DNA of 13,667 nt from an uncultured Clostridiaceae bacterium (GCA_947175805.1 CAMWOF010000027.1:1-13667), one strand, 5' to 3'. Shown: positions 1-6,936, counted from the stretch's first letter. A program made the numbers and translations. Notes: generated by a model not told the origin, from the letters alone.

Positions 1-60
1 CTTCTGTATATACTAATCATTGTAAGAGCTTTTCATATATTTGAATCCTCTCCCCCTCAT

Positions 61-104
61 TTTAAAAAGAGTCCATTCGGCGAACCCGGATGGACTTCTT
101 TTTT
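61..104. terminator. Bidirectional rho-independent terminator
   Basis: An 11-bp hairpin pairs AGTCCATTCGG (70-80) with CCGGATGGACT (86-96), including one G-T pair. On the plus strand it is followed by TCTTTTTT (97-104); on the minus strand it is followed by CTCTTTTTAAAA. It lies about 30 bp past the spoIIR stop codon and so should end that transcript. The plus-strand T-run would also stop a rightward transcript arriving from outside the window, although no gene can be recognised in bases 1-60. Confidence 0.85.
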
Positions 105-132
105 GGGGAACCATTACATAAGGAGTCGGCAT

Positions 133-837
133 TTATTTTATCCACTCCTTGACAGTATCTAAAAGCTTCGAGTGATAAAACCAGATATCTTTGCTTTCCC
201 CGCCCTTTGCTGTGTGCTCCATCAACCGGTCATATTCCCGGTCTGTCAAAATGTCCTGCAGCTTTTCTTTTTCTTCTGTAGGAAGCATCGCATGGCTGGC
301 ATCCACAAAACACAAGGATGGATACATGACGCACCACCAGTTTTGCCCTTCCACCTCGCCGATGTCAATCCTGAGCGCCTCATAATTTCCCGCAGGAAAT
401 GTCACGTCCCCATATTGCTTGAGCGGAAAATACTCTGTTGTAAAATATACATCCGCATTGTATTGAAAGCCCGCCTTTACCATATAGGTCTCTACCTGAC
501 TTTTGATATAAGGCAGCTTAGCAGATATAAGCTTTTTGGCAATTTCTAAAGAATCCGCCTCCTGCATAATCGGCTCTAAAAAGGAAAGCACCTGCTCCTT
601 CACTTCCATCTTTAACGCCTGATCTTCCTCTCTGTCGCTGTTGGCGCGGATATGGAACCGCAGCACCGGATATTCTGTTTCGTCGCTCTCCTCAATCACC
701 TTCTGGGACATGGTCAGCACCGCCGTTGTATTCTCTGGCGCCTCCTGCTTCTCATACATCAGACCACCCACTGCAAGTCCGCCCACAATTCCCAGCAGGA
801 TGCCAAAAAAGGCTCCGCGAAACACTCTGGTCATCAT
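133..837 (-). CDS. spoIIR: Stage II sporulation protein R (SpoIIR)
   Basis: SpoIIR is made in the forespore, crosses into the space between the two spore membranes and activates SpoIIGA to process pro-sigma-E in the mother cell (known family role). The predicted 234-residue protein has an N-terminal hydrophobic segment (about residues 7-27), matching a secreted or anchored protein. The SpoIIR signature follows: RFHIRANSD, then EDQALK, and near the middle FPAGNYEALRI with EGQNWWCVMYP and LCFVD. I chose the ATG at 837 over a GTG at 852 because GAGGTG (850-845) sits 7 bases upstream; the GTG would lie inside that ribosome binding site. It is a single gene, terminated by the hairpin at 61-104. 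Its promoter would have to lie in or next to the inverted-repeat element that starts only 34 bp upstream of the ATG; I see no convincing sigma-F or sigma-A site. Confidence 0.93.
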   Translation of the reverse strand: MMTRVFRGAFFGILLGIVGGLAVGGLMYEKQEAPENTTAVLTMSQKVIEESDETEYPVLRFHIRANSDREEDQALKMEVKEQVLSFLEPIMQEADSLEIAKKLISAKLPYIKSQVETYMVKAGFQYNADVYFTTEYFPLKQYGDVTFPAGNYEALRIDIGEVEGQNWWCVMYPSLCFVDASHAMLPTEEKEKLQDILTDREYDRLMEHTAKGGESKDIWFYHSKLLDTVKEWIK

Positions 838-870
838 AAAAATACACCTCACAATTTTTTATTTTATAGT

Positions 871-1165
871 AGGCGTTTGCGAAACTCGTATTTATACATT
901 GATGTATTGTGCAATATGACAGTTTGATGCAGGGCCGCTTGCGCTTAGCTGCTGCGCGTAGCGGTACATAAGGTGCCACGGCACAGTCTGCTACTAAGTT
1001 CGTGCATGCACTCATTAAGGGCGCAGACAGGGCTCGCATGTAAGCGACTAAAGTACAGTCGCTAAATGCTCATGCTCCAGTACCGACGGCATCAGATATC
1101 CCTGCGAACAAACTGTCATAATTGCACAATCAAATTGTATATATAGTCGAGTTTCGCAAATGCCT
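871..1165. repeat. MITE-like structured inverted-repeat element
   Basis: The left arm (871-934) and the reverse complement of the right arm (1100-1165) align over almost their whole length. They share AGGC-TTTGCGAAACTCG, ATTGTGCAAT, ATGACAGTTTG and GCAGGG, with scattered substitutions and short indels. Inside are further hairpins: CCGCT/AGCGG (935-964), GTGCC/GGCAC (973-984), GTCTGC/GCAGAC (986-1028, with the 10-bp palindrome GTGCATGCAC at 1002-1011 in its loop) and AGCGACT/AGTCGCT (1043-1063). No credible coding frame is present. TTTTAT occurs just outside both ends (862-867 and 1167-1172), a possible but offset target duplication. Long terminal repeats, small size and no coding capacity fit a non-autonomous transposable element (MITE). 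The dense internal structure also fits a mobile or structured RNA. No second copy is seen in this window, so mobility is inference. Confidence 0.7.
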
Positions 1166-1251
1166 CTTTTATCTCAAGTATTGGCAGATTTTTCCTAAAG
1201 TATGCAGGGACAGTGTCAAACATAATATAAAAATTGCAATGGTCGGCGACT

Positions 1252-1325
1252 ACGGAGCATCCGACATATGGCAGGGGGAGGAAATATGTATGATAGAAGC
1301 CGGGCGGGTCAATAAGGAGCTATAG
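1252..1325 (+). promoter_or_regulatory. Leader-like motif, ribosome binding site and mini-ORF
   Basis: ACGGAGCATCCGACATAT (1252-1269) matches the 5' leader of the PocR gene at 10125-10142 in 17 of 18 bases. In both places a GCA-purine-rich ribosome binding site follows (here GGGGGAGG, 1274-1281), then an ATG (1286 or 1290). Here those ATGs open only frames of 9 codons (to 1315) or 11 codons (to 1325). The stretch may be the remnant of a lost gene start, or a leader with a mini-ORF. I do not assign a function, and I do not accept the 67-codon frame that runs into it from inside the inverted-repeat element. Confidence 0.4.
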
Positions 1326-1330
1326 TTCTA

Positions 1331-1360
1331 TTGACACCATATATTTTTCTGTGCTAGGAT
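1331..1360 (+). promoter_or_regulatory. Sigma-A-type promoter for the secreted protein/ABC cassette
   Basis: A perfect -35 TTGACA (1331-1336) is followed after 18 bases by TAGGAT (1355-1360) as the -10. The start of transcription would fall near 1367, giving a leader of about 50 nt before the ATG at 1418. No operator or riboswitch-like fold is evident in the leader. The next three genes have no obvious promoter of their own and lie close together, so this site probably drives all four. Confidence 0.65.
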
Positions 1361-1417
1361 GAGACAAATGAATAAATAATCACTAACCAAACATAATTTT
1401 ATAGAGGATATTTAATT

Positions 1418-1789
1418 ATGAAGAAAAAGTTTTTTAAAAGTAATGCCTTAATTATGCTAATTGTTATCACACTAACACTGGGAATGAATGTTTACGCTGC
1501 AGGGGAAAAATCCACCTGTACCCTGTGGGCGGGGGACAGCAATGCCAGCACTACCTTAAACTGCAAGGCCGCAAAGGTCAGCATTACCTGCTTTTCCTAT
1601 GCCAAATCCGATATGACATGGAAATTTTATTGCAACAATCAAAAAGTTTCTTCTGGAACGCTGGCACCAGGTGAATCAGACGGCATAAACTGGTTTCACT
1701 CAGAAACAGTCCCTTATAAAGTGAAATTAGGAAAATCTAATCTGCTGAAAACAACCACCGGAAAAGCGACCATCACATCCCAGGATTAA
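1418..1789 (+). CDS. Small secreted four-cysteine protein, unknown function
   Basis: I do not recognise the family of this 123-residue protein. It starts with a classical Sec signal peptide: KKK at residues 2-4, a hydrophobic core about 10-23, and likely cleavage at VYA-A or YAA-G (26-28). The mature part of about 95 residues has four cysteines (34, 49, 58, 72), enough for two disulfides, and alternating short hydrophobic stretches that suggest a small beta-rich fold. There is no cell-wall anchor, lipobox or double-glycine leader. The ribosome binding site AGAGGA (1403-1408) is 9 bases from the ATG. The next gene starts 19 bp after its stop, so it is probably the first gene of the ABC cassette. 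By context it could be a bacteriocin-like product, a ligand for the membrane proteins, or a structural partner. Lactococcin 972 loci have a similar order (Sec-secreted peptide, large membrane protein, ATPase), but I see no sequence match to that peptide. Confidence 0.8.
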   Translation: MKKKFFKSNALIMLIVITLTLGMNVYAAGEKSTCTLWAGDSNASTTLNCKAAKVSITCFSYAKSDMTWKFYCNNQKVSSGTLAPGESDGINWFHSETVPYKVKLGKSNLLKTTTGKATITSQD

Positions 1790-1808
1790 AAGCAGAAAGC
1801 GAGGGTTT

Positions 1809-3536
1809 ATGTACAAAACATTATTTTTCAAGAACAAGATCCGAAGTATATTGTCCGTCTCCCTGCTTCTGCTTTTGCTGTCTGTGGAAGCAGTCTCCCT
1901 ATGGCGCTGGCTTTCCATCGGCTGGGAACCCTACTCTATGCTTGGGGTTCCTGTCAGTTGTGTTTATTACATATTTTTATTTTTTCTCTTTATCTCCTTT
2001 GACTTCTCCTATTCCCTGTTTCACGGCGAGACGGAGGAGCTGCTGCAGACGGTTCCCGGAGGCATGAAGAACATCTACAAGCATATTATCCGCTTTATGA
2101 CGGTATGTGTCGCTGGCATCACAGCTTTGCAGGCACTGCTGACAGCCGTCTTTCTAACAATCTCCGGCAATACAGCAGCGGATTTTTTCTGGTATGGCAT
2201 GCTATACATTCTCATCTTCACTTTTCTTTCCTCCTTTGCCGCAGTCTGCTACGGAAGCCTGGCGGCAAAGCTGCGTGCATACTGGAAGGGCTGTTTTCTG
2301 CTGCTGGTTCCCACCGTGCTGAACATGACATTTTTTCTGGACGAAATCATTTCCAATATATCAGGCCACCAGCAGCTGTTGTCCTCTGGCATCCGGCTCA
2401 ATCTCCGCCCGGTTTTTGAATTTTTTATGGTCTGTCCGGAGGACATAAAATGTTATACCCCTACGGCATATATGTGGAGCCTGTCCCCCGTCCTGCTTGC
2501 CAGATTATGCTTTTGGTGCCTTTTTCTTTATGGGCTTGGCTGCCGCGGCAAAAGGCGGAGTAAAGGGGCAGTGGGAAGGCCAGGCAGAATCGTGTACACC
2601 CTCCTCTGCCTGGCGCTCCTTATCCTCAGCCGGCTCCCCTACTCCGATTATCAGAACGATGACAATCCATGGGGGTCATGGAGCGAAAAACACACATATT
2701 ATGGCAATGATGCCTTCGGGGGCATTGCGAAAAACCAGCCGGCTGATTTCTCGGCGACAGGCTACGATATATGGCTGCGCTTAGACACCATGCTGGATGC
2801 GGAGGTTACCCTGCACCTTTCCCAATCTGTAACCAAACCTTTTTTTACACTGAACCATAATTATACCGTGTCCAAAATCTGCGATTGGAACGGAAATTCC
2901 TTGGACTTTATCCAAGAGGGCGATTATATCTCCGTGCAGTCTGATGCGGCGCTGGATACGCTGACCTTTTACTATAAAGGTATTGACCCTGCCTTTTACA
3001 CGAATCTACAGGGCATATTTTTGCCAGGGTATTTATGCTACTATCCACAGCCGGGATACCTTCTCCTTGGTCAAAAGAGGAACATCTATCCTGATATTTA
3101 CAGCAGATTTTTAGAGCACGATGCAGACTTTACGGTGGATATCACCTACCACGGCGGCAAAATCATCACCAACCTGGACGCAGCGGGCAGCCACACCTGG
3201 AAGGGGACTGCAAACGGCTGTACCATTATTTCCGGCATGGTAGAGACGCACAGCATCGAGGGCGTACAGGTGGTATGCTCCTCCCACGACTATGCATATT
3301 ACGGAGAGACTGCTCTACCAGAGCTGGTAAGGGATATGAAAGCTATCGGGCTTCCTGAAGACGGCAGCCTCTATCTGATAACGCTGGGTAACGAGATTGG
3401 AAGGTTCCATACGGACGGCAAGCAGGTCTTTGGAGATTTTGCCTCCTCCGATATGAAATCCTATTACCAACGCTATCTGGAGACTGGCTCCGATGTCATA
3501 CAGACAGATTATGATGGTACAGAGACGGATGAATAG
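1809..3536 (+). CDS. Membrane protein with M1-peptidase-like ectodomain, ABC-associated
   Basis: The 575-residue protein has about seven membrane segments (roughly 12-32, 45-65, 95-118, 124-150, 161-180, 221-244, 260-277), consistent with an ABC-2-type permease plus one extra helix. From about 280 to the end is a polar, beta-rich domain probably exposed outside. Its pattern resembles the N-terminal saddle domain of M1 aminopeptidases: a hydrophobic beta ladder, LPGYLCYYPQPG (405-416), DFTVDITYHGG (440-450) and a WKG...G pattern (464-477). The protein stops where the zinc-peptidase domain would begin, and no HExxH motif is present. It is therefore probably a binding domain rather than an enzyme. 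The ribosome binding site GAGGG (1801-1805) is only 3-4 bases from the ATG, which is short. It is followed by an ABC ATPase and a second membrane protein, which likely form one complex. The M1 relationship is my inference from pattern. Confidence 0.72.
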   Translation: MYKTLFFKNKIRSILSVSLLLLLLSVEAVSLWRWLSIGWEPYSMLGVPVSCVYYIFLFFLFISFDFSYSLFHGETEELLQTVPGGMKNIYKHIIRFMTVCVAGITALQALLTAVFLTISGNTAADFFWYGMLYILIFTFLSSFAAVCYGSLAAKLRAYWKGCFLLLVPTVLNMTFFLDEIISNISGHQQLLSSGIRLNLRPVFEFFMVCPEDIKCYTPTAYMWSLSPVLLARLCFWCLFLYGLGCRGKRRSKGAVGRPGRIVYTLLCLALLILSRLPYSDYQNDDNPWGSWSEKHTYYGNDAFGGIAKNQPADFSATGYDIWLRLDTMLDAEVTLHLSQSVTKPFFTLNHNYTVSKICDWNGNSLDFIQEGDYISVQSDAALDTLTFYYKGIDPAFYTNLQGIFLPGYLCYYPQPGYLLLGQKRNIYPDIYSRFLEHDADFTVDITYHGGKIITNLDAAGSHTWKGTANGCTIISGMVETHSIEGVQVVCSSHDYAYYGETALPELVRDMKAIGLPEDGSLYLITLGNEIGRFHTDGKQVFGDFASSDMKSYYQRYLETGSDVIQTDYDGTETDE

Positions 3537-3593
3537 CTTGCAGTCAATATGTGCAGGCATCTGCCTGAATTTTTGTGAATGGAGAAAAACGCT

Positions 3594-4433
3594 ATGCTGG
3601 AAATTAAAAATCTATCAAAAAGCTATAAAAAGCACAAGGTGCTGGATAATGTTTCCTACCACTTTACCCCCGGCGTATACGGGCTTTTAGGAGAAAACGG
3701 CGCCGGTAAGACCACCCTGCTGCGCTGTATTTCTGATATTATAAGCGGTGACAGCGGCGAGATATTATGGAAGGACGCACCTGTGGCAGACAACAGGGAA
3801 TTTCAAAATGCCCTGGCATATCTGCCCCAAAAGTTTGGCGCCATTGCTGATATATCAGTCTATCAAATGCTACAGTTTCTCGCCGTCCTAAAGGAAATCC
3901 CGAAGGCCAGGCAGGAGGAAGCCATCATGCGCGCCCTGAAATTGACCGGTCTGTCGGATGAGGCGAAGAAAAAGGCAACCGCCCTGTCCGGTGGTATGAC
4001 AAGGCGGCTGGGAATCGCGCAAATGCTGCTTGGCGACCCCGAGCTTATGCTGTTTGATGAAGCCACGGTCGGTTTGGACCCGGAAGAACGTATCCGTTTT
4101 AAAAGCGTGGTATCCCAGACAAAGCAGGGACGCATTGTCATTATTTCTACCCATGTAGTAGAAGAAATCGAATCCCTCTGTGACCGAATTTTGGTCATCC
4201 ACGCTGGAAAGCTTATTGCTGACATGACATGTGAGCAGTTGAAGGCTGTTGCGGAAGGGCATGTTTTTGAGCTGGCGGCTGACCGCCTGCCATCGGATAC
4301 TCCTTATTATATGTTAAATGAATTTGAGCAAAACGGCGAGCGGCACTGCCGCATTTTATCCATGGATGCATTACAAGCGCCGCCGGTAAAACCATCCTTG
4401 GAGGAGGGGTACTTATGTCTCATTCATTCCTAA
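3594..4433 (+). CDS. ABC transporter ATP-binding protein
   Basis: This is an ATPase that would drive the membrane proteins encoded on either side. Counting from the ATG at 3594 (279 residues), it shows the Walker A GENGAGKTT (33-41), Q-loop YLPQ (76-79), signature LSGGM (131-135), Walker B LMLFDE followed by ATVGLDP (151-163) and the H-loop histidine STH (185-187). The usual DEPT after Walker B reads DEAT, a tolerated change, so activity is expected. I prefer the start at 3594 to the ATG 15 bases upstream because GGAG (3581-3584) is 9 bases from 3594, and MLEIKNLSKSY is the typical beginning of this family. The 3' end overlaps the next gene by 19 bp, which indicates translational coupling. 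The substrate is unknown; the architecture resembles ABC-2 exporters of peptides or antibiotics. Confidence 0.93.
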   Translation: MLEIKNLSKSYKKHKVLDNVSYHFTPGVYGLLGENGAGKTTLLRCISDIISGDSGEILWKDAPVADNREFQNALAYLPQKFGAIADISVYQMLQFLAVLKEIPKARQEEAIMRALKLTGLSDEAKKKATALSGGMTRRLGIAQMLLGDPELMLFDEATVGLDPEERIRFKSVVSQTKQGRIVIISTHVVEEIESLCDRILVIHAGKLIADMTCEQLKAVAEGHVFELAADRLPSDTPYYMLNEFEQNGERHCRILSMDALQAPPVKPSLEEGYLCLIHS

Positions 4434-5086
4434 CCCCCGATATTCTCAAAAAAAGGGTTCGGGCAGCTAATATTGTATTAATACACCGTATATACCCGAT
4501 TTTATTTCCTGTTATCATGCTGTATTTTGTATACCCGCTGCTCATATGGAATATGTATCAGGTTTACCAGCATTATAACTATTTATACATGGACATCATA
4601 AAATTCGCACAATATTTATTTCCGGTTGTTGGATTATTTTGCCCGCTGATACTGATGCATGACTACCGTAGGGAGGGCGTTTGTGAGCTCATCCGCATAC
4701 ATATCAAATCCCTGCTTTTTGAAATGTCCATAACCATACTGTACCACTGTCTGTTATCTGCAGGTGTCCTGCTGCTGTTCTCCATTGGTCTGCCCGATGT
4801 CAGAACGATGCTTGCCTCTATCCTGCTGCCATTGGCTTTATACATTATTTTATATTATTTTTTCATAGTCTTTTTCCAAAATACAATACTGCCTTTTTTT
4901 CTGGTGCTGTTATACCATGCGTTCAGCATTCATATTATGGAAAGCTCTCCACGGGTTTTCGGCTGCATCTGTTTTCTTAGCTACTATCCCCTGAGCGCTA
5001 AGCGCATTGTCTTTTGCATTCTTTGGTGCACTGCTTTTGGCATTGCAGGCATATGCTCAGAGCGGCGGCAAAAGCACAGGGCATAG
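4415..5086 (+). CDS. Multi-pass membrane protein, ABC permease partner
   Basis: The 223-residue protein is very hydrophobic, with about six membrane segments (roughly 30-50, 66-82, 101-125, 131-155, 156-172 and 196-213) and a basic tail ending RRQKHRA. I recognise no specific family. Its size, six-helix layout and overlap with the ATPase gene make it the likely second membrane subunit of the same transporter. The ribosome binding site GGAGGAGGGG (4400-4409) lies inside the ATPase coding end, 5 bases from the ATG. Cysteines and aromatic residues are frequent in the last two helices. No clear terminator follows in the 125 bp before the next gene. Confidence 0.82.
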   Translation: MSHSFLTPDILKKRVRAANIVLIHRIYPILFPVIMLYFVYPLLIWNMYQVYQHYNYLYMDIIKFAQYLFPVVGLFCPLILMHDYRREGVCELIRIHIKSLLFEMSITILYHCLLSAGVLLLFSIGLPDVRTMLASILLPLALYIILYYFFIVFFQNTILPFFLVLLYHAFSIHIMESSPRVFGCICFLSYYPLSAKRIVFCILWCTAFGIAGICSERRQKHRA

Positions 5087-5144
5087 CCCACTTTCATCAC
5101 CATGACAGGCAGGAGATTTTTTTGCCCCCACCGGCACTAAAAAA

Positions 5145-5173
5145 TTGCATTTTCCCGGAAAATGCGGTATGCT
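5145..5173 (+). promoter_or_regulatory. Promoter with overlapping perfect inverted repeat
   Basis: TTGCAT (5145-5150) and TATGCT (5168-5173) are separated by exactly 17 bases and make a plausible sigma-A promoter for the flavodiiron gene, giving a leader of about 30 nt. Within it GCATTTTC-CCG-GAAAATGC (5147-5165) is a perfect 8-bp inverted repeat that covers part of the -35 and almost the whole spacer. A repeat placed there would suit a repressor that blocks RNA polymerase. The identity of any regulator is unknown, and because the repeat lies upstream of the expected start of transcription it would act as DNA, not RNA. Confidence 0.5.
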
Positions 5174-5211
5174 CTATTCAGCAAAAATATAAAGGAAGGG
5201 AAGATTTGCAA

Positions 5212-6369
5212 ATGAAAAATATTACTGAAAGCGTTTTTTATGTAGGCGCAGACGACAAGGATTTAGATTTATTCGAGGGACAGTACATCATTCCAAACGG
5301 TATGGCTTATAACTCTTATGTCATTATGGACGAGAAAATTGCCATCATGGATATGGTGGATAAGCGGAAAGCAGACGTTTGGGCCCTCAATGTTGCGGAA
5401 GCGCTAAACGGCAGACAGCCGGATTACCTCATTATCTCCCACTTGGAGCCTGATCACTCGGCTTATCTTGATAAGATACTCTCCCAATATCCTGACTTAA
5501 AGGTGGTGTCTAATGCCAAGCTCTTTTCGATGCTTCCGAATTTCTTTGACGTGGACTTGACAGACCGCACTGTTGTGGTAAAGGAGAATGATACGCTGTC
5601 TCTGGGTGCGCACACCCTGCAGTTTTTCATGGCGCCGATGGTTCATTGGCCGGAGGTCATGGTGACCTACGAGCAGAAGGACAAAATTCTGTTCTCAGCG
5701 GACGGCTTCGGCAAATTTGGAACGCTGGACACCGAAGAAGACTGGGCATGTGAGGCGAGAAGATACTACTTCAATATTGTAGGTAAATTCGGTATCCCCG
5801 TACAGACACTGCTCAAGAAGGCTGCCACCCTGGATATCCAAATTATCTGTCCGCTGCATGGACCGATTCTGGATGAAAATCTGGAGTATTATATCGGAAA
5901 ATATCAGACCTGGAGCAGCTACGAGCCAGAGGATGCAGGTATTTTTATTGCCTATGCCTCCCTGCACGGCAACACAAAGCAAGCAGCCGAACAGTTAGCT
6001 GAAATTCTTGAGAAGAAGGGTGCGCCAAAGGTCAGCATTGCCGACCTTTCAAGAGACGATTTAGCAGAATGTGTGGAGGATGCCTTCCGCTATGACCGGC
6101 TTGTGGTCGCCGCACCGACCTATGAGGGCGACGTCATGCCAATCATGGCTGATTTCATCCGCCACCTGAAAATAAAAGCCTACCAGAAGCGCACCGTTGG
6201 TATCATACAAAACGGCGCCTGGGCACCTACTGCCGCCAAGGTCATGAAAGAACAATTTGACTCCATGAAGGATATCAAAGTATTAGACACAGTCGTTACC
6301 ATAAACGGCACGGTAAAAGCCTCCAACCAGGCAGAGCTGGAGGCCTTAGCAGACGCACTGTTGGCGTAG
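5212..6369 (+). CDS. fprA: Class A flavodiiron protein (oxygen/NO reductase)
   Basis: Flavodiiron proteins reduce O2 to water or NO to N2O in the cytoplasm of anaerobes, taking electrons from rubredoxin or a similar carrier (family knowledge). The 385-residue protein has a metallo-beta-lactamase-like domain (about 1-240) with the full diiron ligand set: H77, E79, D81 in SHLEPDH, H145, D164 in SADGFGKFG and H216 in PLHGP. A C-terminal flavodoxin domain (about 242-385) follows, with the FMN phosphate loop ASLHGNT (249-255) and APTYEGD (301-307). No extra rubredoxin or reductase domain is fused, hence class A. I place the start at 5212, with GGAAGGG (5194-5200) 11 bases upstream. An open frame extends 66 codons further upstream but carries no family sequence and overlaps the preceding gene. 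The gene appears to be monocistronic and ends at a strong hairpin. Confidence 0.95.
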   Translation: MKNITESVFYVGADDKDLDLFEGQYIIPNGMAYNSYVIMDEKIAIMDMVDKRKADVWALNVAEALNGRQPDYLIISHLEPDHSAYLDKILSQYPDLKVVSNAKLFSMLPNFFDVDLTDRTVVVKENDTLSLGAHTLQFFMAPMVHWPEVMVTYEQKDKILFSADGFGKFGTLDTEEDWACEARRYYFNIVGKFGIPVQTLLKKAATLDIQIICPLHGPILDENLEYYIGKYQTWSSYEPEDAGIFIAYASLHGNTKQAAEQLAEILEKKGAPKVSIADLSRDDLAECVEDAFRYDRLVVAAPTYEGDVMPIMADFIRHLKIKAYQKRTVGIIQNGAWAPTAAKVMKEQFDSMKDIKVLDTVVTINGTVKASNQAELEALADALLA

Positions 6370-6391
6370 ATTTACTGTATAAGTCATTTGC

Positions 6392-6438
6392 AAAACACAT
6401 CCACATCGCGAGCTTACTCGGTCATGTGGATGTGTTTT
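6392..6438. terminator. Bidirectional terminator inside convergent gene end
   Basis: A 15-bp perfect stem pairs AAAACACATCCACAT (6392-6406) with ATGTGGATGTGTTTT (6424-6438) around a 17-base loop. The plus strand ends in GTTTTTG and the minus strand in TGTTTTGC. It closes the flavodiiron transcript 22 bp after its stop. It also overlaps the last codons of the minus-strand YunG-like gene, whose stop codon (6414-6416) lies in the loop. Confidence 0.85.
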
Positions 6439-6872
6439 TGTAATGCCGCAGATAATTCCCTCTTCAAATATTCATACCGGAGCCGCTTTTCTTCCTTTGC
6501 AAAATGTACTTCCCGGAACTGTTCGGGATTGCCCTCATACACCAGCGTCTTCGCCTCCTCGCCGAACTGTTCGCTGGTGAGGTCAAAGCAGCAGCCATCC
6601 ACCACATTGTAGCAGTGGTAATTTCCCCCGGGTCTTAAAATGCCGTACACCTGCCCGCCAAAAATGTCCTGTACCAAAAATGCCGTGATGGAGCACTGCC
6701 CCAGCGTCATATTTTCCCTGCTCCATTCCTGCCGCAATCTTGGCGCACAAGTGTATTCGCACCATATCTCCGATAACATATCATACAGATGCCTCGGTGA
6801 CTGAATCATCTGATACTTTTCATCCACCGGCTTTACCAAGGCATGCTCCCAGCCGTAAAATTGATAACCCAT
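6414..6872 (-). CDS. YunG-like protein
   Basis: The 152-residue cytoplasmic protein has no signal peptide or membrane segment. It carries the pattern I associate with the YunG family: an IWCEYT segment (36-41), LGQCSITAFLVQD (57-69), FGGQVYG (71-77), NYHCYNVVDG (84-93) and FDLTSEQF (96-103). The function of this family is not known to me. The conserved C60, H86 and D97 are spaced like a papain or transglutaminase-type triad, which is only a suggestion. The ribosome binding site GGAAG is 7 bases from the ATG. The last residues, KHIHMTE, are encoded within the shared terminator stem. The charged C-terminal stretch (about 124-145, rich in K, E and R) is probably helical and lies beyond the core motif. 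It is a single gene with its own promoter at 6908-6936. Confidence 0.85.
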   Translation of the reverse strand: MGYQFYGWEHALVKPVDEKYQMIQSPRHLYDMLSEIWCEYTCAPRLRQEWSRENMTLGQCSITAFLVQDIFGGQVYGILRPGGNYHCYNVVDGCCFDLTSEQFGEEAKTLVYEGNPEQFREVHFAKEEKRLRYEYLKRELSAALQKHIHMTE

Positions 6873-6907
6873 ATTGCTGCTTCCTTTCTCAAGTACCCAT
6901 TTTCCCC

Positions 6908-6936
6908 ATCATACCACAAACCCGCCTCCTTGTCTC
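6908..6936 (-). promoter_or_regulatory. Extended -10 promoter for the YunG-like gene
   Basis: Read on the minus strand, GAGACA (6936-6931) is followed after 17 bases by TATGAT (6913-6908). A TG one base before the hexamer makes an extended -10 element. Transcription would begin near 6901, giving a leader of about 28 nt. The -35 matches the consensus in four of six bases. The rest of the 190-bp gap up to 7062 is AT-rich; I see no convincing promoter there for the rightward HD-GYP gene. Confidence 0.45.

Noticed and set aside
752..1039. A 95-codon minus-strand frame across the repeat element
   Set aside because: It spans the repeat and runs into spoIIR in another frame; the composition follows the hairpins and not a protein.
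1090..1100. Resemblance of GGCATCAGATAT inside the repeat element to the shared leader motif
   Set aside because: It needs gaps and covers too few bases to separate from chance.
1122..1325. A 67-codon plus-strand frame
   Set aside because: It begins inside the right arm of the inverted-repeat element, lacks a ribosome binding site and shows no protein-like pattern; only its 3' part holds the leader-like motif reported separately.
5087..5144. Possible terminator after the ABC cassette
   Set aside because: GGCA...TGCC around a T-rich stretch can pair, but the stem is only 4 bp and the T-run lies in the loop.
5014..5211. A 66-codon upstream extension of the flavodiiron protein
   Set aside because: It overlaps the preceding membrane protein gene, contains the promoter and has no family similarity; a good ribosome binding site precedes the ATG at 5212.
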